NCBI GenBank assembly: GCA_025786725.1
Contig: JAHLTZ010000006.1
Coordinates: 744,001 to 808,000, forward strand
Direction of reading: 5' to 3'
DNA from: Syncephalis fuscata
Taxonomy: Eukaryota; Zoopagomycota; Zoopagomycetes; Zoopagales; Piptocephalidaceae
Length of the DNA stretch: 64,000 nucleotides
Below, in pieces: positions 1 to 11,509 of the stretch. Position 1 is the stretch's first letter; the number at the start of each line of letters is the position of its first letter. The notes under the pieces were generated by a model. That model worked only from the letters and a program-made list of their open reading frames with translations, did not search any database and was not told where the DNA came from. The position numbers and the translations under genes were made by a program.

Positions 1-177
1 AATCAATCCTTAAGTGGAAATCCCCCCAGTTTTTTTAGTTAACAAATTGCAAACCAAAACCAAAACCAAACAAGTAGATCCGGAAACAAGACCTTGGCCA
101 GAATAGTCGAGGAAAACCAATTGGGGCCAACTTCAAAAAATAGTGATGTGTAGCATCATTCAAAAGAAGATGGCCCC

Positions 178-325
178 GCGTGAAATTTATATAGGTGTAT
201 TTTACGCAAAAACGTGGCAGTCCATTCGTTAATTTGGAAAACTCCAAATATAGTGGAGAGCAGCGCAAATTAGCAAAATTATGCGCAGTGGGGCTCACAA
301 GCTCTTCGAAATAAAATATAATGCT
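178..325. repeat. Dispersed repeat, copy A (decayed)
   Basis: This stretch is a diverged copy of 1485-1665. Both share the block ACGCAAAAACGTGGC, a GCAAATT block and a TCACAAGCT..TTC block in the same order and orientation. The minus strand is open from a GTG codon at 298, but small indels change the frame between the copies, so a conserved protein is not supported. Copy A is followed directly by the 83-bp tandem array. I do not recognise the source element. Confidence 0.6.
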
Positions 326-828
326 ACTTACATACTGTTATAATATTAATTTGATACAAACAGTACATGGATATAATCAGCAAGTAGTTAGTTCATATAC
401 AATACAACTTACTAGCTAGTAATATTAAATTATTAATGCACACGCAATACATGGATGTAATTAGTGTATAGTCAGTTAATATGGAATATTACTTGCCATC
501 TATTCCATTAAGTTATTGATACACATAGTGCACGATATATGATTAATTTATAAATTATCAACATATAATACAACTTACAGCCTATTAATATTAAGTTATT
601 GATATACACAGCACATAATATATAATTAGCCAATGCTTAATTGATATACAATATAACTTACATTCTATTAATATTGAGTTTTTGATAAACATGATGCATA
701 ACATGTGATTAGTGCATAATCAACTAATATACAACACAACCTACTTTCCGCTAATATTAAGTTGTTGATAAATACAGTACATAATATATAATTAGTATAT
801 ATTTAGTTAATATATAATATCATCGCCA
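326..828. repeat. Tandem array, about six units of about 83 bp
   Basis: Units begin with a CTTAC-like word at about 326, 408, 492, 574, 657 and 740, a period of 82-84 bp. Each unit carries a TAATATTAAGTTATTGATA-like core, then an ACAGTACATAATATATAATTAG-like part (shortened here) and a CAATATACAATACAA-like end. Units are clearly diverged, so the array is old. No reading frame runs through it. Confidence 0.8.
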
Positions 829-1484
829 ACCAAAAGAAATAAGGAATGGCGGAGATGACGAATGATTGAGGAAAAGAGATGCTGTTAGAAAACAAACGAT
901 TAATATCAGTAGAAAAAGAAAAAGATGTACAGATTCCAAGTCAAAAAATAACAGAAAACAGAGACAAAAGTTATATGACGATGGAAGACGTGGGAATAAC
1001 AGTTACAAAAAGCAACCAAACAAAAGAGGATGGTGCAGGCAAGTATAGGCGCGTCTGCAATCAGCAGTCCAAGAATTAAAGTAATGGGCACAGCGCAGAG
1101 TAAATGGAATCAGACACAAAAATACAGCCAGAAACAATGATAGTATTAAGAAAAACAAAGAAAATAAAATGAGATAATGACAATCATGTAGGCAATAATA
1201 GCCAATAAGAACAAGTATAATGATTTCAGATAGCCAGCTCATACCGGACGCAGTAGAAAGAGGCGGAAATGCGAAGCAGAGACTGAAAAGTGAAAAAAAC
1301 GAGTATGACAGAAAGGAAAGCCATGACGAAATTGAAACAGCAATAGCCAGTAATTAGGTATCCTCAAGTGTTAAAGAAGTTCTGTAACAAAGGCCAAAGC
1401 CAGTAGAGCCATAGGCAAATAATACATCCAAGATTATATCAAATGGAGCTTTGGCAGAGCGTCAGTTAATATAACGGCCTTAGT
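829..1484. other. Purine-rich, degenerate interval
   Basis: This interval is strongly A/G-biased on the plus strand. Short lysine-rich reading frames (for example 866-1091) are interrupted by stops in every frame. It lies between the two copies of the dispersed repeat and may be the remains of the same element. No gene can be supported. Confidence 0.4.
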
Positions 1485-1665
1485 GTGAAATTAATAGAAC
1501 TCAGCTTCACGCAAAAACGTGGCGGTCTACTTAGTTTTAAAAACGCTGTACATTTAGCAGAAACGGAGAAGCAATGCAAATTCTCAATTATATGTAATAG
1601 GGATTCACAAGCTTTTCAAAATAAAAATAAAATAAATACAATACCACTTACTATCTATTATAATT
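1485..1665. repeat. Dispersed repeat, copy B (decayed)
   Basis: Second copy of the element at 178-325. After it, at about 1645-1715, comes a single sequence resembling one unit of the 83-bp array (CACTTACTATCTATTATAAT). The order element-plus-unit is therefore the same in both copies, with the unit amplified only in copy A. A plus-strand frame is open from 1485 to 1715 here but is interrupted in copy A. Confidence 0.55.
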
Positions 1666-1708
1666 ATTGTTTAGAAATACTATTAGTAAATAAAATGCTA
1701 TGCCATAT

Positions 1709-1825
1709 TTATTGATATTGCAACATACCACCACGACGAACTAAGGCTGGTTTAGCATCAACCATGGATGTACTAGCTACAAGCGCAACGGCAATGGTGC
1801 AAACGACGGCAATGGAAAGCTTCAT
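1709..1825 (-). CDS. Small secreted peptide precursor
   Basis: A 38-codon frame begins with MKLSIAVV and runs through a hydrophobic, alanine-rich core to a signal-peptidase-like site (STSMVDA|KP). This leaves a mature part of about 15 residues, KPALVRRGG plus a short tail. The start context is CACCATG. The end of the hydrophobic segment and the VDAKP junction resemble the secreted peptide at 62878-63072, which suggests a family. The sequence after GGT is GTATGT, a good intron donor, so the 3' end may be spliced onto more sequence. The function is unknown. It could be a secreted effector, antimicrobial or signalling peptide; nothing in the sequence decides between these. Confidence 0.5.
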   Translation of the reverse strand: MKLSIAVVCTIAVALVASTSMVDAKPALVRRGGMLQYQ

Positions 1826-4800
1826 GGTGATATTGATTTGTTAAGACAAACAACTAAAAGAGATAGTAGAATGTGGCTGGTATAGAGTGGTAGGTAGTGG
1901 GTGTATAGCAAGAAGTAAAGTGTGATTGGTATAAAGTGGAGAGTAGTGTGTGTTTAGAAGAAAGTAGAGTGTGATGATGATATCGCAGTTGGTTGTGTAT
2001 ATTTTGTGGGCTATTTAAATCTATGGTTATGCTGAGGTACTGGTATACTGTAGTATACGAGACATACGATTGATGTGTAGTATGAACCAATAAAACAATT
2101 CAAATAATGATTGAAATACACATGTACCAATAGATTTGTGGCATGACACCATGGTTCCAGTCTTGATTTCAACCTGCCCGGTCTTTACTTCAATCTACCA
2201 TTCATTTACACGGATAACACAGCAATAGTAATAATCCAGCACATATGCGATAAAAATAGACATTCGCCTGTATTTTTGTTACACAGTCTAACTATTTGGT
2301 AAAAACAAGTATGTTGTTTGGTTTTGTAAACACAGTAAAGACGCCTTTGCTGCCATTTCTACCGATTCGGTCCTCAATGTCTGCATGCATACAAGATAAC
2401 AGACAGTACTGGTGCAAAAACAAGTTTAATATATCAAACTGGCATTTTTATACACACTTTTACTGCTGTACATAGGTCAGCCATAATTTTTAAATTATAA
2501 GTGTATTGATTGGTACATGTATACATTTCACTCGACACTATGCCCATTGTTATCGGGTAATCATTGCTTTGAATTCGCAAATGCATCAAATCCAGGCATA
2601 TCGTACTACATGTTGTGCAACTGCTATCATTCAAATGACGACTAATTCAAATCGCCTGAAATTGGCTATACAATAAGTACTGTTTGTAGCATGATGCATC
2701 ATGGCATTTTAAGCAATGGAACATTTCAACAAACTATTCTCGCGATCAGTTTTCAATTGTAAACTAAATTACATTGTCTAAATTCTATGCAATGCAATAT
2801 GCAGACGGAGACTGGGTATGTCAAACAATTTTAGTCAAATATTATCAGCTTCGAGTGCATAATGGCTGTGGATCGTATATCAACCGGCAATCATTCAAGG
2901 CCCAAGTGCTGTTCACATTTTTGAAGCCACTTCTAACAAGTTAAGTAAAATGGAATGTAAACGAACAAATCAAAGCAGAAACCAATAGAAAAGTATTGGC
3001 AGCTCAAAACTTACTGGTTTAGCTTACAGAAAATCATTATTGTTATACCATGTTAGACTGCGTTCATCAAGCAGAAACATTGTACATAGCATTTAATAAA
3101 ACTGCACAATACACACATGCTGTTATGCTTTGGATGTATAAGGGGAATACTTGAGGAGAGGGTAAATGAATGAGGAGAAATCAGACAATAGCGGGGTATA
3201 TTGTTAACAAATGTTTACTCATGAGGTTGTTGACCAGTTAAATGAGGATTAATATAGTTACATATCATAAGTAATGATTTCATGCTGTTTTAAGTTATTA
3301 AACAAGAGAAAAGAAAATACCCATCTATTAGATTGAAATGCGCATTCAGAATTATTTATGTCGGCCATTTGTTTTATAAACGCATATACAACTAGTAAAT
3401 AGTAAAGTAGTATTGCTATCATTTTCAATCATAAAATATATAGTTTGTGTTATTTGTAAATGTTTAGCAATTCAATATCAGATATTGTACTAACCAAATA
3501 TCTGTTTAATTCACTTGACAATAAAAATTGCAGGATGTTGTTACGGTATTAAATTACGGTATCGTGGTCATGTGATTATCTACCATGCAATTGATTCATG
3601 ACGCCCACCATGTAATCGAACAACATGCTAACGATAACATATAAGTAGTCGCAACGACAATATACTAAATACTAGTACTAACAATTATAAACAAACAGCC
3701 ATCCAAGGACATAACCAGTAAACACTTGTTATTTACTGACATATAATCAACCATATGAACAAGATTTAAATTCTATTAGCAATGATGTTTACCATGAAAT
3801 ACTAGCTTTATTGGAATTATAATAAACATATCAACATCTTTGATTTTTATATTTTTTTGTTTGCTTCAGTTGTGTTATTCCGTTACTAAAAGCCTAACTG
3901 TGGTAATTAATAATTAAAAGGATAATTATTTATTGCTTATTTTATAATAGCATCAGGCTCATGTTATACTAAAGTAAGCTATCAATTAGTGGCTACTAAT
4001 GTTTAGATGATAAAAGTAAGCATAAACAAGACGGTAGCCATTAAGTTGCTAGTCGTTACAGTGTAATTACTGTAATTATCTGTGATGTTATAAGCGATGA
4101 ATTGTGGTACCATTGCAAATTTATTTATAGCAAGAGAGCCATGTACTTTGAGTCACTAGCATTAAACTGAGGGACAAGAAAGATCAATGATTCGAATAAT
4201 AAACCGTTGATTAGTTTTTAATACTGAGAATTATTATTTGGTAAAGCAGTACTATATTAACTTTGCTTGAATTAATTGGAGATGAGCCAGTCCACGCTAT
4301 TTTCAATATTCAATGTGTTAATAAATGTTAAATAGTATTTACTGTTGTTAAAATATAATAAATAGATAAATGATGGCAATAAATAAATGTTAATCCATAT
4401 TATTATTGTTGTAAAGTATTTAAAGCAAATATACTCTTTAATTTGGTTTGCTATAGCTATTAATACAGTCACTTTTAATATCATGACAAACGCAAAACAT
4501 GTAGGAGTGGAGCAAAATCAACCGTGTGATTTGTATAATCACGTGTTAACAGAAAAAGAATTCCGTCAACACACAAACTCCCAGCCTTGTATATGATTGC
4601 AACAGCGACATATACATTATATTCCCATCACTACTATAAGTAGTATATAAATGAGTAACGAGTTTGGTGAATTATACCGAAATTCCGTTAGTAAATTCTA
4701 TATGATAATTTACTAATAGTAAATACTTTGTATACTGTCCAGTAAATTAATGTAATTTAAAAAAGTTATTATGTCTAATGTATTGATATATATATGAGGC

Positions 4801-4996
4801 AAATAAAGCAACATTTGTTATTATTAAAACGCTAATACATAACCCGGCTTTATTTAAGGAACAGTGTGAGAATAATATAATTATATGACGATGCACACGT
4901 ATTTGCCGCATGATTCAAGCTAAGTCGCCTTTTTTGTACAAATGATATCGACATGGTAAAAATACAGCTGTAGCACAGACTTGCCCAAATAGCAGC
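1826..4996. other. Long AT-rich intergenic region
   Basis: I see no gene here. Near 1860-1990 there are loosely repeated GTGTGATTGGTAT / AGTAGAGTG-like words in the upstream region of the minus-strand peptide gene, with an ATTTAAATAG-like TATA candidate near 2012-2022. Open frames (2434-2634, 4272-4596) have no coding character. Confidence 0.5.
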
Positions 4997-5004
4997 TATA
5001 AAAA
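4997..5004 (+). promoter_or_regulatory. TATA box candidate for the P450 gene
   Basis: TATAAAAA lies 116 nt upstream of the P450 start codon, in an otherwise mixed-composition stretch. The position suits a fungal core promoter. Confidence 0.45.
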
Positions 5005-5119
5005 CTGACCACGACGTGTTGTAATTTTGCTTTTCATTCGCACCATCAATTATTTAATACTCTGTTTCTACTAGCTTTGCTACTATTTCGACTCTCTATA
5101 GTACTGTTGGATCTTTACC

Positions 5120-7244
5120 ATGGCCGTGCTCTCCACTCTTGCCAGCTCTTTATCAAACATCATCTTTGATTGGAATTTTATTGCAGTTGCTGGTGGCTCA
5201 CTACTGCTATCCAAGGTAATTGATCAGCATTATGTAATAGTAAATAACTCAATCAAAATTAGATAATCTATGAAAGTTTCCTGTCCCCCATGAGCAAAAT
5301 CCCTGGGCCTCCATTTGTCTCCGTTGGCCGGCTTGCTTGGATCTATAAGTTTGTTTCAGGGCAGTTTGACGAATATCTCTACGATATGTCTAAACGATAT
5401 GGCAAGGTGATTCGAGTCGGCAAGTCTTATGATGCTTTATAGTGGCACATGGAATTTAACGTTATATCTATTATATTTAGATTTAAATTTTGTTGCCATT
5501 ACAGACCGGGATGATGTTAAATTGGTGCTTGGATCTACAAAGTTTGCCAAGTCAGACCTGTACCATAGTTTTGACATGCTGTGTCCTAACATATTCTCGA
5601 CTCAGTAGGTGCATATCGAATTTACACTTGTATATACTTACCTGTTACTTACTTATAGAGATATTATACTTCATCGCAAACTGGTATGGAATTATATGCA
5701 GCATGTCATACAGAGATAACTAACAGTTTATAAAGAAACATATGATTGGACCGGTATTTTCGATGCAATCAGTTGCTGAGATCGAACCACTTGTGCATAA
5801 GGCTGGTACTGAACCATTGATAAAACGTCTTGAAAGCTATGCTGCTTCAGGTGTTACATTTGATATCATGGAAATGCTTTACCATACTGCTATGGTATGT
5901 ACTTTTATTGAGCTATCGTGAAATACTAATCAATATATATAGGATGTCATTGGTGAAATATCATTTGGCGGAACTTTCAATGCCTTGAATTCAAAGCCTG
6001 GAAAACAACATTCAGTTATTGAATGGGTCTCAGATGTTACTTATCTTGGGATAATGGTAAATTATATCGATATTGCAGCTATTTAACCACTCATTAATGT
6101 GATTATAGAAAGATAGCCTTGGTCCTTTGTGCAACTCTTTCTTTTTTCCTAGATTTTATAAATCTGAAAAGCTTTTACTTGATGTAAGTAGGACGATGTT
6201 ATTTTATCACTATAGCTTATAAATCATAGTTTGCTCGTTCTATAATCGAGAATCGTATCAAAGAAAATATTAAAGAAAGCGGAGAAGAAGTTAAAAATGG
6301 CTACATAAAGGACGTTTTGCAAAGATTGCTCGAGTCAGAGGATTCAGAAACTGGTGAAAAGTTTGACATTAAGCAGCTAATTTCCGAATCAATCGTACAA
6401 CTGTAGGTTTCTGGCTGTAAGCTATTTCATTAATTAACGTTTTGTCATACTAGTGTTGGTGGCACAGATACTATAGCTATTACTCTAACATGGTGTGTAT
6501 TGATATATACTTAAATTTTTATTCAACATACTAAAAACGTTTATTTAGGGGGTTGCATCTACTGGATAAGCATCCTAAATATGGAAAACTATTGAAGAAT
6601 GAGCTGATAGAAGCTTTTCCAGATCCGCAGCAAACCATTATTCATAACGATGTCAAAAATTTAACCTATTTGAATGCCACTATTTGGGAAATATTAAGAG
6701 TACGTCCCGTAGCACCGGGCACGCAGCGTAAAGCACCGAAAGGAGGTGCTGTTATATCAGGATACCATATATCTGAAGGTGTAAGTAATAACATGGCAAC
6801 AATTATTAATAACTTATCATTTTATAATACTTGCAGACAATTATCATGCCATCATTTAAAGCTATTCACAACGATACAGAAATTTATGGGGAAGATGCAG
6901 AAGAGTTTAATCCTGATCGATGGATTAAAGCAACACCAGAACAGCATCAAAAGATGCGTCAACACTTTTTAGCATTTTCTATGGGTTCCCGTGCTTGTAT
7001 AGGCCAAAAGTAAGCGCTGAATCAGTTAATAATATGCTTCATTTTTTACAGAAAATGCTAATCCATAATTTATTTGTTTAGCTTGGCCTGGATGGAACTA
7101 CGACTGCTGTTAGCCAACTTAATGCGCCGATTTGATTACAATGTGCCTGCAGGCGCTGAAACTGATATGACGCCTGTAACCTACTTTACTTTACAGCCAC
7201 GTGGTCGAAAGTACCTTGTCCAAGTTAAACCTAGCAATGTTTGA
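5120..7244 (+). CDS. Cytochrome P450 monooxygenase
   Basis: Multi-exon P450 (about ten exons). It has an N-terminal hydrophobic membrane anchor, then the proline-rich hinge MSKIPGPPFVSVGR. The C-helix region includes LHRKL. The I-helix is VGGTDTIAIT, the K-helix EXXR is EILR, and the haem loop is FSMGSRACIGQK with the cysteine ligand. The protein ends LVQVKPSNV. The layout is that of an ER-anchored fungal class II enzyme, which needs a P450 reductase. The substrate cannot be told from sequence. Intron 2 (5420-5480) appears to use a GC donor (GCAAGT). The start at 5120 has ACCATGG context and gives the anchor at the right distance. No biosynthetic partners flank it. Confidence 0.92.
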
Positions 7245-8018
7245 TTTCTTTGAATATATATATTATTTAATATTGACACTTTATTATTATCGCATTATTT
7301 AATAAACTAAATGGTTTATTTACTTAAATGTGAATATTAAAAAGTTTAAATATTGTTTGCAAAACATCCGTGCAATCATTGACTTTTATATTATTATTGT
7401 AATAAACAATGTATAAACTGTGTAAAAAAGGTTGCAGTAACAAAAGAAAATTCGACAAGAAAAGTGTCATGTGACTATATTTGGCAACAATTGCGTATTT
7501 AAAATAGCCTGATTTAGCAATAGCTTAATTTTATTTTGTTAATTGCCAAACATTATATTAATCGCTAGGTTATACGTAAGCAATTGTTAAATAAAGTCTT
7601 AAAAGAAACAAAATAAATTTTAGCTTAGCAATGAGAACGATAAATTAACATTAGAATATAAAAGAAATAAAGCATCAAGTGGCGCACATATGTACCACCA
7701 AGCACGTGGTGCCAGTCAGCTTATAGATATTCAAAAAAAACTAGCACATGCACTATCAATATACCGGAACTCGCCTTAGCAGCATTTCTATCTCGGTTGA
7801 ATAAACATCCAGAGCATTTTGCGTCAACAGTATGGCCCCTTTACTTTTCCTTGTCAACACTTACACTACTAGTTTAATATTAAATTATTTAGTACTGCTT
7901 TCTATAATTTTTTAATTTTCTAATAAGACGCCACTTTAAATCATTTTCATATCTGTACATCAAACGCTGTATATTCTTTTTTGCTGAAAAGTACACTCTT
8001 CGTTTGGGATAATTATCA
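7245..8018. other. Intergenic
   Basis: AT-rich sequence between the P450 and the first 7TM gene. AATAAA-like words near 7300 and 7590 could serve 3' end formation. Nothing else is seen. Confidence 0.5.
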
Positions 8019-9019
8019 ATGCCAATATACTATAATAACGATGTTTTGGGATTTGGATGGCAGAAAAATGCCACAAAAATACTAGGAATCCCATTACATC
8101 CTTTTGGAGAACTGGACTCTACAACTTTCTTACTACAGCAACTAAATACAAATAATTTCAACGGCTACGCAATCGGTGTCAACAACCAGTTGTTACTTAA
8201 TACAATAGTTGGTTATATATTCTTAAGAAACTCGATTATAGCTGTTAGAATGATCATCGAGAGACCGCGTATTCTTTCCGGCTGGTTTTGTTTAATATCA
8301 TCATTATCCGGCGTTAGCTGGGTCATTTGTGTGGCCATGGGGATACTTTACGCCATTTTAAATTGTCGAGGTGTAATTTGGTGGCTGGTTTTCAGCCTCA
8401 CTATATCATCAATAAGCAACTGTATGATCGTATTGCAAAAAGCATATCTAGTACTATTCCGTAAGCGTTGGATTCTAATCGTTGGTATTATATCTACCAT
8501 ACCACAAGTGGCCATTTTTATTATTACGTGGCGAGTATGCCCAATTATTTATGCTCTTAATCGCGGATGTACATTCTATTATCCTCCATATCTCCCATGG
8601 ATTTGGATGGGCGTCGAAGCACCTAGCCAGCTAATGTTTTCGTCGATTTTCTCATATGTTGCATATAAGCAGTATCAAACATTTGGCTCTAATGCATGGA
8701 AGCGACTGGCACGTGACGGAATACAAACCTTGTGTTTGGTGATTCTGTGCAAACTGTTATGCGGATTAATCATTGTATTTGATATTTTTGGTGGGCTTTC
8801 TGAAATGTTTGTTCTTGTTGATTGGTAGGTAGAATGACATAAAGCTGTACAACAGACTTACGCCATTGCTTTAGGCTCGTGTCTTCAACAGTTTTAGTAT
8901 ACCATTGCAGAAGTATGAGAAATACAAGCAGTTTATCGAATAAGCCAAAAACGTCGCATATACTTCACCTTTCTCAAATTGTTACTGCTAGTGAAACCGT
9001 TTACCACGAATACAATTGA
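8019..9019 (+). CDS. Orphan seven-transmembrane protein, copy 1
   Basis: Two exons (8019-8824 and 8875-9019) joined by a 50-nt intron that starts GTAGGT and ends TTTAG. The protein has a short extracellular-like N terminus with GFGWQKNAT and LHPFGELD. Seven hydrophobic segments follow, starting near residues 68, 95, 125, 153, 195, 240 and 270, then a Ser/Thr-rich tail. A CTFYYPPYLPWIWMG stretch comes just before TM5. The topology suggests a GPCR-like receptor, but no DRY or NPxxY motif is seen and I do not recognise the family. The next gene is its paralogue along the whole length, including the intron position, so the pair arose by tandem duplication. Confidence 0.8.
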
Positions 9020-9658
9020 GCATGTCGAAATACTGGACTGGTTATAAATCGTATTCTGCGACATAACAATTATTTGTGTACACGTTAAATATACTGACTA
9101 ACCAACAAAATCAACATTAGCTGAATAAAGAATTGTACAATGTATTGTTGTTAATGGCAAATACACAATAAGTTCCAGCTAAGCTAATTATTTTTTGCAT
9201 AAATCCATTGATTCTAATTTACTGTAACCAAAATCGGTTTACTAAATTGCGGCTATCACAATGTCAAAATAGCAACCTGCATGTTATTGCGCAGCCCAAA
9301 CTATATGGAAGCCACAGCCAATCAACAATGGGACATACATGTGCTACTCATGTCTCTGTGTAATATGGCATAGTCCTCGTCTGCCTACTTTCGGGTTTTC
9401 GTTTGTTGTTTTGCCACTGTTATTGTAAGCATCACTTCCATAATTAACTGCCGCTTTAGCGCTTGTGCTACATATTAGCGATGGGCAGCGCGGCTTTTAC
9501 AAGAATATTCCATTTCCTGACAGAACATGTACAACTGTTTACTAAAAGTAGCTTTAAACACCCGGTTTTTTGTTTATTCATTTATTCCCAGCACTGTTTT
9601 TATTATTCCATGCTTTTCACTAATTTTTACTTAAAATTAACACCTAAGATTGCCATCT
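9020..9658. other. Intergenic between the 7TM pair
   Basis: No gene seen. It probably holds the promoter of the second 7TM copy. Confidence 0.5.
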
Positions 9659-10707
9659 ATGCCTGTAAAATATGATGATCAAGATTTGGGAGTGGGTTGG
9701 CAACAAAATGCCACTTATCTGTTTGGCATTTTATTGCATCCACTCGGTGAAATAGAACCCATTGACTTTTTGCAAAATCATTTAAACGGCAAAGATTTGG
9801 TCCAGAGTCTTGTTGGACTTCAACGCCAAGTTGTATTCGATGTGATTATAGCTTGCTTATTTGCAACCAGCTTTAACACCTCCATTCAAATGGTGATCAA
9901 ACGGCCGCGTCTCCTCAAAGGATGGCTCTGTCTAATTCCATCTTTGTTTGGCGTAAGTCGGGCTTTGTGCGTAATGGCAGCAATGTTGTTTTCTATTGTA
10001 CCGTGTCGAGTATCCGTCTGGTATTTGGCATTTTGCCTTACCATTTCCTCAATAAGTAACAGTGCGATTATACTACAAAGGCATACCTGGTGCTATTTCT
10101 TCAACGCTGGGTTTTGGTTCTTGGCTATGCATTTACACTGCCTCAAACATCTATTTTCATTGTCACGTGGTGTTTTTGTCCAGCTATATACAACATCGAT
10201 CGAGGATGTGCCTTTTACTATCCACAATATCTTCCATGGATTTGGATGGCCACAGAAGCTCCCAGTCAAATGATGTTTACATTTATTTTCTCTTATACCG
10301 CGTACCAACAATACGTAATGTTTGGTGCTGACGCTTGGAAAAAACTTGCACGTGGCAGAATACAAATTATGTGTCTGGCAATATTATGTAAGGTAGTCTG
10401 TGGCACAGTCGTTGTATTCGACATATTTGGTGGATTTTCAGAGATGCTTGTTCTTGCTGATTGGTAAGTGTAATAAGCTGCTTTACGCAAAATATTATTT
10501 ACATGCATTGTTTTGATTAGGGTGATATCATTAACAATTTTAGTGATGCATTGCAGCAGTATTAAAAAAGTTAAGACTACTATTACTCGTTCGAAAACAA
10601 ACCATATGCAGAACATCTCTCTTGTTGACGTTGTAAAGAATGTTTTTGAAAAGAGACGGTTTAAAGTCCATCGTCGTAAATCATCCGATATATTACTCCC
10701 GCGATGA
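9659..10707 (+). CDS. Orphan seven-transmembrane protein, copy 2 (one frameshift)
   Basis: Paralogue of 8019-9019. It begins MPVKYDDQDLGVGWQQNAT, matching MPIYYNNDVLGFGWQKNAT in copy 1. The frame changes at about 10077-10081: the AAA in CTACAAAGGCATAC is one A short of the spacing seen in copy 1 (LQKAYL). Downstream, the frame at 10090-10463 again matches copy 1, including YYPQYLPWIWM. Intron 10464-10520 lies at the same place as in copy 1, and the second exon ends RRKSSDILLPR. Everything except the single base is intact, so a consensus error or a very recent mutation is more likely than a long-dead pseudogene. The start at 9659 is chosen by alignment with copy 1. The C-terminal tail is longer and more basic than in copy 1. 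Confidence 0.75.
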
Positions 10708-11509
10708 AAAATAAGCTATCAGAGAAGAAGCACTACGCATCCAATATTAGCATGGATCCAAAAAATGTCAATAGCTATTACTAGTAGTATTTAATTACAC
10801 TAATAAGACTACCGTTTATGAAGCAGATTCAACTATTTTGTACAATTAACTAAACAATAACACTTTATTTAATTACAATAGTTCATACTGTTAACTACTT
10901 ACTTAATTTTAACATATTGCAACTAGCTGTATTTAATATAATCACACTCGCATTATTTATTTTAATAATAGTATCATGGCATCAATAAGCAAATCATTGT
11001 TATCATAGAGTTATTATTATTGCTATTATCCTTTATGCATATGTTTTATTCATTTATATAGCTATTATTGTATACTCCTGCCAAAATATATACATATTTG
11101 ATCAAGTATAATTTGATGATGAAAATAAAGCAACAATTATAAAGATATATGAGTAAAAATGTGAGTTAATTATTTTCTTCTCTTAGAATAAGCTAATCAG
11201 TTATCTAACTGTTTTTAGCTTGTGGAAATTCTACCTAGATATAATAAAAAATATGCAGTTTATATTCTTTAGTGTTTTGTTTATTCTGGTGTTTAAACTA
11301 AAGAATTTTAGCGTAAAAAATCATATAATTTAGATCAGTTGTGTAAAATAATTTATTGCGCTGAACTAAGGGGAGTCAAAGTAAAGTTTGGCCATTACTC
11401 TTTTCAGACCAGCAATTGCGCTTCCTTGTTTCGTATATTCAACTTATTTACATTCTGTCTATAGCCACTCAGCCCTTGTATACATCTGGTCAACTACCTC
11501 AACACAAAT
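10708..11509. other. Intergenic
   Basis: AT-rich sequence with no gene seen. It separates the 7TM pair from the lipase gene. Confidence 0.5.

Noticed and set aside
326-828. CRISPR-like array
   Set aside because: The whole 83-bp unit repeats with divergence; there are no constant repeats separated by unique spacers, and the genome is eukaryotic.
866-1091. Lysine-rich frames as a retroelement gag/pol remnant
   Set aside because: No zinc knuckle, protease, reverse transcriptase or integrase motif is visible, so the label would be a guess.
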